DNA of 64,000 bases. Source: Owenia fusiformis. Taxonomy: Eukaryota > Annelida > Polychaeta > Sabellida > Oweniidae. The notes beneath the pieces are model-generated. The model had not been told where the DNA came from, ran no database searches, and saw only the letters and a program-made list of their open reading frames with translations. Of this stretch, positions 56,837 through 64,000 are shown piece after piece; the stretch's first letter is position 1; every line of letters begins with the position of its first letter. Made by a program: the position numbers and the translations under genes. The stretch is from contig CAIIXF020000006.1 in NCBI GenBank assembly GCA_903813345.2, positions 16,746,348 to 16,810,347 of the forward strand. The letters run 5' to 3'.

Positions 56837-58904
56837 CTAACAAAAAAATGCAATATCAGGATATAATTACAATATTAGAATACAAGTACATGTGCAATGA
56901 CAGAATTCAAGTACAATAACAGAATCCAAGTACAATATCTGGATACAAGTGGTCAAATAGGCATTATGGATATGCATAAAATGAATGTGGATATGACTCA
57001 ATCCGAATAGCAGTTTTAATTTGTGTGGCCAATGTTGACGGATGGACCAACGGACAGACAGACGCCTGGTCGATCCCACAGGCTCACTGTGTGAGCCAAA
57101 AACTGTTATTCTAACATTTAAATTTATTACATATAATTTTGTCAAGTAACTTAAAGATAAAGATAAGAACACAATAAAAATATTCACTTCACACTTGAAC
57201 ATGTTTTGGGGAATTTTGGGAGTGGGAATATCTAATATTTTTGCAGGAAACATCATTTATAATATACCTGTAATATACACTGTAATAAATACATGTACAT
57301 GTATTCTAAATATCAGATAAGAAAATTCATACAATGTTAAGTTTTATATATTGAGTTCATCTTAAGGGCAGTATTTGTGTTTCCTGAATGATAACTTCTA
57401 TAAGACTCCTATTAACTTTACCTGCATAGGATAAAGGACCATACTTTATCTTTAATTAACAAGACTGCTAAAGTACTGCAAATCCAGAATTAGGGATCTC
57501 CTAAAAAAGTAAAATATGAAATTACACACAGTACAATTACATATGAGGGTACCTTAACTCCCATAAAGAATACTAGTAACATATATTTCACATATATTTT
57601 TCATTGATCTGAAGTGTTTTTTTAATAATCTAAAGCATTACTGTTTTTACGGAATTTATAAACTGGTCATTTTTACAAAAAAAAACATGATCTGCTGGTC
57701 ATAAAGTTAAAATGTCAAACGAGATATTTCAAATTCTTTGTAATCAAACCCTGGGCATCAAAAGAAAATGTACATTCAAAGTTTCATATCATAATTAGGA
57801 TCATTAAAAATGGAGATTTAATCAATAAATGTCAATGTTATTTATTTGCCTAATTACTTATTTATCTTTTGTTTCCTTCATTAATAGTAGATCACTTCAA
57901 AGACCATTAGTGGACCTGGTAATCAATATGTACAATAAGAGATCTCTAAATGATCATCTAATAATCAAATGCCATCTCATAGTCCAAATAGAGGACAGGG
58001 AGCAAAGTCAGACTATGTATGTATTTGAAGGATGCTAGCATTAACTAGCTTTGCCTATGGAATGTTTCAACATAGCTGTTTTCCAGCTGATGGGGCCCTC
58101 CAATCCATATAGCCTGATCAGTAGGCCTACAGTATGTTTACTCCCTATGGTAGCAGCCTATTGATGTGCCTGAGCCACACCTACTCTTAAGTGAGGTCAT
58201 GACTATGAATCAGCCTATTACAATTTTATCGGTTTATCAATTTTATCGGGTTTATCAGCAGAACGAAGAACTTTTTGTTTTTGATCGCAATATTTGCGTG
58301 TATTATTTAACTTATTCCAACCGTCAAATTCCTCCATTTATTGGTACTTCCGGGCCAGTCAAACGGGGAATCCCCTTTTAAATCCAACTGCCATCTTGGA
58401 AAGTGAAGGAATCTCTCTCGATGAAAAAGAGTTTTAAAAACAGCAACAAGTGATCAAAGGCAGCATAATAATGCCAAAGTGATCCCGGAACACCTTATAA
58501 GGAACACTGAAAAGGACTAAGAAGAAGAAGAATTTTTGCTTGACAATTACCAGGTAAAATGCGTATTTGCGTGACATTTTCTGTCACGCAAAAATAACTG
58601 GCGTGACTTCAAATTCTTCAGCAAATGCGTGACAAATACGCAAATTGCGGGACAGTTGACAGGCCTGCATATATCCCCCCCTGAGCCTAGGCCCTACTCA
58701 GACTCAGAGATCTTGAAAAAAAATCCAAAATGTTTTTTAAAATCATACTCACATTCAATGTGAGGTAGTTTTAAGCTTTCTGAAGGGCTGAAATTTATAA
58801 GAAACTTTTGTTTCATATTCAGCTCAAACGTATAGACGTTTCATCTGCAATTTATGGAAAGATATGATGTAAACAAATAATATTTCAAAATATTTTGAAC
58901 TTAC
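56837..58904. other. Probable kinesin 5' UTR intron
   Basis: AT-rich. Around 57040-57110 there is a repeat-like stretch (ACGGATGGACCAACGGACAG, then GGCTCACTGTGTGAGCC) of a type common as dispersed repeats in mollusc genomes. A fragment of the hAT-like MITE occupies 58235-58435. About 58540-58660 has five GCGTGAC/GTCACGC units. No coding exon seen. Confidence 0.45.
58235..58435. mobile_element. TTATCCCG-type MITE, internal fragment
   Basis: Shares AACGAAGAACTTTT, TTGATCGCAATATTTGCGTG, CAAATTCCTCCAT, GGTACTTCCGGGC, CAAACGGGGAATCCCCTTTT and AATCTCTCTCGATGAAAAAG with the complete element at 60673-61217; both terminal repeats are absent. Confidence 0.75.
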
Positions 58905-59010
58905 CGGAAGTTGCGCACGCGTTGTTTTGAAACTTTCACCTGGCGTGTCACGAACAATTCGAGTGGAGTTTGATAAAAGATCTTCGTTTATATGTCGATT
59001 TATTCACTAC
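58905..59010 (-). promoter_or_regulatory. KIF27: Probable non-coding first exon and promoter of the kinesin
   Basis: On the minus strand, CGCGTGCGCAACTTCCG|GTAAGTT is a strong donor at 58905. The surrounding 60 bp are CpG-containing, unlike the AT-rich neighbourhood, and include an NRF1-like GCGCACGCG (about 58913-58921) and an ETS-like CTTCCGG core. No reading frame is needed; the exon would splice to 56836. The transcription start is not visible and the upper limit is a guess. Confidence 0.4.
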
Positions 59011-59173
59011 ATAGCTGAAATTAAGGAGAAAAGGTACTCAATTTATGCTATCGTATTTTTCTCCTCAGAAGTAGCAACAAACTCAATTGTCTAACTCGTG
59101 ACATTTTATTTGTAGCGATTGAAATCTGAACAGTGTTTTGAATAAAAATTTCGAGTTTATTCGATTTTTACAT

Positions 59174-60433
59174 ATGGATATACATATTAGAACACGACAA
59201 AGTCAAGAATTCACTAGAATTTTATGTAAAAATGATAATGACCCACTAGCAAAAACACTCAACAATTGGAAAAAGAGTAATCAAACCTATATAGAAAGAA
59301 AACCATCAACTTTCAGCATTTTAAACTCAAGAATAAGAGAGTTTAACAGCACAGGCAAGAATGCAGAAGTCGAAAAAGAATACAAAACAAGTCTAGAATT
59401 TCCACCCTACCTGCTTAACATTTTCGAAGGTAGCAAAACAACGGGGGTGAGTAAAACTGAGCAGTGTAAAATCATCAAAGATAAAATCAACAATCTGAGC
59501 AATAAATCTGTGATTGTATTCACTGACGGGTCCACTCTATCAAATCCAGGACCAACAGGGTCAAGCGCGATTATATTTCTTGCCGGGACCAAATCTGAAC
59601 CTGTGTGCTTGAAAAAAGCAATCAGTGTCAGAAGCAATAATTATTGTGGGGAAATACAGGCTTTGCACCTTGCTCTAGAATTCCTGCACTCTATATCTAT
59701 TAACAACCACGATATTCACATCTTTGGTGACTGTCAACCAGCCCTTCTTAGCACTTTCAGTAGCAATAAACCAAGGTCTGAAATTAAATGCATTGAAAAT
59801 TCCAGGTTTCTGGTTTACAGATTGAGCGAGGGCGGCAATGTTTTAACCTACTACTGGGTCCCAAGCCACTTAGGAATTAACGGCAATGAATTAGCCGATA
59901 CATATGCCAAGGAAGCAGCAGCGGAAGCAGCGACACTGCCCCCATCCTCTGTTAAACAAAGCAAAGAGGAAGTATATAGATCTATAAAGAAAACTGCCCT
60001 AAGCAAGTGGCAGACTCTATATGATAACTCAACAAAAGTCAAACACATACAAGAAATTATTGAAACTGTAGGAGTCCAAAATAATCTGAATGAACAAAAT
60101 CGGTCTTACTTTTGTAAGATAAATCAACTGATTACTGGACACTCCAAGCTAAACGATCATTTGTCTAAGATACAGACAGACATCTCAAACCAATGCGAGC
60201 ACTGCAAATGTGCAGAGACAGTTCACCACTACATTTTCAATTGTAAGAAGTTCTATGATGAACGTGAACTCATGCTACATAAGGCTGAAGTGAAATTACT
60301 AGGGATTGAAGGACCCAAGCCAAATATAGACTTAAAGATTTTGACAGGCTTTCATAAAGCACTTAATGAAGCACAGAACAGAGATATGAGACATTTCTTA
60401 ATGACATATCTAAAGACAACTAAAAGAATCTAA
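59174..60433 (+). CDS. RNase H / zinc-knuckle ORF of a 5'-truncated non-LTR retrotransposon
   Basis: 419 residues from the ATG at 59174 (the open frame starts at a TTG 36 bases earlier). A complete RNase H fold is visible with all four acidic residues: TDGST (Asp118), CGEIQAL (Glu160), FGDCQPAL (Asp186) and GNELADTYA (Asp242), plus the WVPSHLGI loop. A Cys/His cluster CEHCKCAETVHHYIFNC follows around residues 340-360. This order closes ORF2 of I/Jockey-type LINEs; the endonuclease and reverse transcriptase that should precede it are missing. The 3' flank (GCCGAGGAAAAAGCGGC) is retrotransposon-like. The frame has no stop or shift, which is unusual for a truncated copy. It begins about 170 bp from the putative kinesin first exon, in the opposite direction. 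Confidence 0.82.
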   Translation: MDIHIRTRQSQEFTRILCKNDNDPLAKTLNNWKKSNQTYIERKPSTFSILNSRIREFNSTGKNAEVEKEYKTSLEFPPYLLNIFEGSKTTGVSKTEQCKIIKDKINNLSNKSVIVFTDGSTLSNPGPTGSSAIIFLAGTKSEPVCLKKAISVRSNNYCGEIQALHLALEFLHSISINNHDIHIFGDCQPALLSTFSSNKPRSEIKCIENSRFLVYRLSEGGNVLTYYWVPSHLGINGNELADTYAKEAAAEAATLPPSSVKQSKEEVYRSIKKTALSKWQTLYDNSTKVKHIQEIIETVGVQNNLNEQNRSYFCKINQLITGHSKLNDHLSKIQTDISNQCEHCKCAETVHHYIFNCKKFYDERELMLHKAEVKLLGIEGPKPNIDLKILTGFHKALNEAQNRDMRHFLMTYLKTTKRI

Positions 60434-60672
60434 CATTAAACAAACCAAGAAACAGACAGAGACTGTTAAATATAAGTACAGATAATGACTGCTGAGAGAG
60501 AGAGAAATAAATAAATAATATGAATGTAAATATGAATAATGAATGACACTTTGAAAATCTGCGCAACAAGTGAATAAAGTACAAGAGAAAGTACATAGTG
60601 AATATACAAAAAGCACAAGAGACTAACTGCCGAGGAAAAAGCGGCTTATGCAACACAACAACGAGGTCTATG

Positions 60673-61217
60673 TTATCCCGTTCCCGGACTATGGTCCTGT
60701 GAACATCTCAATCTTTTGCCTGTGCGATTACAACATGGGAGAATTTTTTACTCATCTTACACTTCTGATACCTACTTCAATAGATTCCTTGGTAATTTAG
60801 CATTCTTTTCGTGTAGTTGAATCCACAATTGTCTGGGTTTATTGGCGGAACGAAGACATTTTCGTTTTTGATCGCAATATTTGCGTGTAACATTTAACTT
60901 ATTTCAACCATCAAATTCCTCCATATTGGTACTTCCGGGCTACATCCGGGACAGCCAAACGGGGGATTCCCCTTTTAAATCCAACCGCCATTTTGAAAAG
61001 TGATGGAATCTCTCTCGATGAAAAAGAGAAATGTTCCCGTTCTGCCTATATACCCAGACAATCGGCGGTTCCAATATATTAGAAGTTACATCTTGAGTTC
61101 TATAATGCATTGAGGTAGGTATCTTAAGTATAAGGGGCGTAGATAATTCTCCCAAGTTGTAATCGTACAGGCAAATGAATGCGCTCAGTGCAGGACTATA
61201 GTCCGGGAACGGGATAA
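60673..61217. mobile_element. hAT-like palindromic MITE, complete copy
   Basis: Ends TTATCCCGTTCCCGGACTAT and the complement ending CGGGATAA are flanked by an exact 8-bp duplication GGTCTATG (60665-60672 and 61218-61225). The entire 545-bp element is a loose palindrome: for example CAATCTTTTGCCTGTGCGAT at the left against GTACAGGCAAA at the right, and GAATCCACAATTGTCTGGGT against ACCCAGACAATCGGCGGTTC. No open frame of note. Confidence 0.9.
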
Positions 61218-61654
61218 GGTCTATGTAGACTATATCCTATTTAGTCTGAATTATATTCAGACTATAAGGCACCTATGTTAAAGTTTGGTAATTTTAAATA
61301 TTTGTTTACATAGGAAGTGCTATTCAAAATGGCCGATTGGGTAAAATTAATTTGCACATTTGTTACTTCAACTAGCTTTATTTCCACTTGACAATATGCT
61401 GTGTTTCTTTTTATTGCATTTAATTGTACCTTACTAATTCATTGAAATTTTGTAATGCTTATTTTATTGAAGAAATGGTTCCCCTAATTGATAATTTTGT
61501 GCAAAAAATTTCACTGCAATTTCCACAGGAAAGTAGTACATCATAACAGACTGACTTCTAGTCAGTCTGTTGGATACATACTAGAGGTCTATGAATGGTT
61601 TTGATATAGGTCTAGTACTAGTCTAATATAGTAGATTCACTTCAGACAGACCAT

Positions 61655-61861
61655 AGTGTACTACTTCAATAGATTCCTTTGTATTTTAGCATTTGTGAAG
61701 TTGAATCCTCAATTATCTGTGTTTATCAGTAGAACGAAGAAATTTTCGTTTTTGATCGCAATATTTGCGTGAAATATTTAACTTATTTCAACCGTCAAAT
61801 TCCTCCATTTATTGGTACTTCCGGGCCAGTCAAACAGGACTATAGTCCTGGCACGGGATAA
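61655..61861. mobile_element. TTATCCCG-type MITE with internal deletion
   Basis: Left internal text (CTTCAATAGATTCCTT, GATCGCAATATTTGCGTG, CCTCCATTTATTGGTACTTC) runs to GCCAGTCAAAC and then jumps straight to the right terminal repeat AGGACTATAGTCCTGGCACG GGATAA. The left terminal repeat is missing or replaced. Confidence 0.75.
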
Positions 61862-62464
61862 TACAGACGCTTCTTGAGGCGACAGCATTGATAAGGTCAA
61901 GCCATTTTGGCAATGCCAATTCTCACGATAAATGAGATTTAACCAGTGACGTCAGTCTATTTGTAAACAAATAACACGTGGAGCGGATGGAGCAACATTA
62001 CGGAAGCGTAATGATAAATTCAATATGTGCGGGAATTTATTAGATCTAGTCATTTATTATCATTATCCCGATTGATTTTCGCCATTTATAGTAAATAGTC
62101 TATAGAGAGGGAATATTCATGAAGAAGCCCAAGGTAATCAAGTGGTCTGGGTCATGTGTCTGTCAAAGTTCAAAAATTTGCATATCTCGTTTGGATCTTG
62201 TGAACTCAAAGTCCTTGACATTGATTTCGCGATCTACTTATGAACACATCCTGAAGTTTTGGTGAGTCTGAACATTTCATTATTTTATATCAACTTGTAC
62301 CTGCCTTATACAAATATTTTTGTTTCTAGTTTAAGATGAACATCTCTTCAACATATTCACCAATTTTCAAGGTGAACATTCTTATAATAAACAAGAAATT
62401 TATGTGCACAAAATATCGCCGCGATGTCTATGCGAAGGTTATCAATCATTGGATATATACTAAG

Positions 62465-63243
62465 CTACGTTTTATTTAACGCCGTCCTTACATTAGATGG
62501 ACCCCAAAAAATAATGTTGGACGGAAAAATAAAAAACACCCGAGTCCCTTGGACGCACTTTATTTCCACAGCAATTTTTAAAAATCTTACCTTTCAATTT
62601 AGTTAAACATATCAAATGAAAGAATATAAATTGGCCTAACTTGTGAAGACAAAATCTAAGTATAATAGGCAGATAATCAGCAGTGTTTTAGAGAAACACT
62701 GAGATGATTATCTTACTGTAATTCGGCCACCATTTTGATTGACCTTCTAAAACCAAAACTTCATTGCTTTGAGATTAATGGGTCAGTAGCAAAAAACCTT
62801 TATCACTGTCCTGCCAACTTTCAATGAATACTATTATTAACAATTAGTATTACACATAAACTTGATAACAAACTGTTTAATTAATACAATTGATCTTTTT
62901 GGCATTATCTTACATGATAGTGAGGAAGCACAAAGGGCAACATTTGAAAACAAATAAAATATTACAAGTCAAAAATACATATCAAACTAATGAATGTTGA
63001 TCTTTATATTTCATTGAGATTGATAATGTGTCAGAAAGGAATATTGAGTTTATTAATTTACATCAGAGTGAGGAGGAAAAAGGGGCAACATTGAAAAACA
63101 AAGTAATTAGGAAAAAAAAATTTCATTTTTAATTAGTTTCAGGCCTTTAATTTTTCGGACCCACTTTTTTTTGGTTTGGACTCCATTTTTTTTTACCGTG
63201 GGGTCCATTGGACCCACTTTTTGGTAACACTAAATAAAACGCT
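62465..63243. mobile_element. Probable inverted-repeat element
   Basis: ACGTTTTATTTAACGC ... GATGGACCCCAAAAAATA ... at the left and, inverted, GGTCCATTGGACCCACTTTT ... AACACTAAATAAAACGC at the right. The match is diverged, with many mismatches. Interior has two AGTGAGGA(A/G) and GGGCAACATT(T)GAAAA repeats at about 62920 and 63068. No gene. Confidence 0.45.
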
Positions 63244-63245
63244 GT

Positions 63246-63491
63246 TAAGTCAAACGGGGAATCCCCTTTTAAAAAGTGATGGAGTCTCTCTCGATGAAAA
63301 AGAAAAATGTTCCCGTTCTGCCGATAAACCCAGATAATTGTGGATTCAACTACATGAAAAGAATGCGAATATACCCAGGAATCTATTAAAGTAGGTATCT
63401 TAAGTAAAAGAGGCATAGAATTCTCCCATGTTGTAATTGTACAGGCAAAAGATTGAGACGTTCTCAGGACTATAGTCCTGGCACGGGATAA
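63246..63491. mobile_element. TTATCCCG-type MITE, right part
   Basis: Begins GTCAAACGGGGAATCCCC, continues through TCTCTCTCGATGAAAAAG, TTCCCGTTCTGCC, AGGTATCTTAAGTA, GTACAGGCAAAAGATTGAGA, and ends at CAGGACTATAGTCCTGGCAC GGGATAA. The left half is absent. Confidence 0.78.
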
Positions 63492-64000
63492 CTATTAGTG
63501 TCAGTAAACACAACAATAATTCATCGAGATCTAGAAATGTGACGTCAGGGTAACAAATAACAATGATAACAATGAAGGGCACAACAGTCAAAATGATATG
63601 TGCCATCTAAAAATTAACTACAACATTCATAGTCTGTTTTATCGAACCAAACAAATAGCTATAGAAACTGAAAATCTATTACAGTCTGTTAAACTGCTTT
63701 AAAGCAACCAGTTGAACCTAAAAAAATAAATCTAAAGTCTATTGTGCAATAGAAAAATATATTCATATTGCACACAAATGCCATTTGTATTAATCTTGAT
63801 CTTGGATTGCTTGTGAATTGGCTTATAAAGTCTGTAACCTCTCATATTTTCATGCTTCACTGCCATGTTAATTCTCAAAATATAACATGGATAGACCTCT
63901 TATTACTAAAGGGCACATGCTTATTGCACTAAACACTAAATAATCTGAAATGTACAAATGTCATTTGTGTGCAGTATGAATATGTTTTTCCATTACTGCA

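Larger units (their letters stand above)
61218..64000. other. Transposon-rich non-coding end of the window
   Basis: Apart from the elements listed, no gene is seen. At the far end, AATATATTCATATTGCACAC (about 63756-63775) is mirrored by GTGTGCAGTATGAATATG (about 63968-63986), and AAATGCCATTTGTA by TACAAATGTCATTTG, so a further small palindromic element probably starts near 63740 and ends at or beyond the window edge. Confidence 0.45.

Overview
This is an AT-rich metazoan nuclear window: genes are split by GT-AG introns, promoters are sparse, and the DNA is crowded with small palindromic transposons, a tRNA-derived SINE, mariner and Penelope-like relics and fibrinogen-related debris. This combination suggests a marine invertebrate, probably a lophotrochozoan such as a mollusc, annelid or brachiopod. 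The exact taxon cannot be fixed from sequence alone.

Layout. (1) Positions 1877-8229 (+) hold the last 12 exons, 509 residues, of an M13 (neprilysin/ECE) family protein whose zinc-binding and catalytic residues are gone although the reading frame is intact. (2) 8.9-11.9 kb is a graveyard: a fibrinogen-domain pseudogene, a Penelope-like relic and a decayed mariner element with 256-bp terminal repeats. (3) 11.9-18.9 kb is AT-rich with no coding signal; it carries a diverged duplication, a 28-bp minisatellite that has grown from one end of a small transposon, and a MITE. (4) 19003-19926 (+) is a single-exon coding region for a 307-residue protein I do not recognise. (5) 22928-56811 (-) is a complete KIF27/KIF7/Costal-2 type kinesin, reconstructed as 35 coding exons with continuous phase (1420 residues), with a probable non-coding first exon ending at 58905. 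(6) Two intronless genes sit inside kinesin introns on the same strand: an ankyrin-repeat protein with a C-terminal CARD (38881-40623) and a membrane-anchored SGNH/GDSL-type hydrolase (54413-55906). (7) 59174-60433 (+) is an open RNase H plus zinc-knuckle ORF, the 3' part of a non-LTR retrotransposon, close to the kinesin promoter. (8) 58-64 kb is dominated by one hAT-like palindromic MITE family.

The kinesin and the 307-residue gene are convergent. The kinesin family acts in cilia and Hedgehog signalling; the nested genes have no evident functional link to it. Both split genes carry tandem partial duplications that copy an intron end plus the start of the following exon and leave unused splice acceptors. 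All domain names, motifs and intron borders were read by eye from the sequence; no database search was possible.
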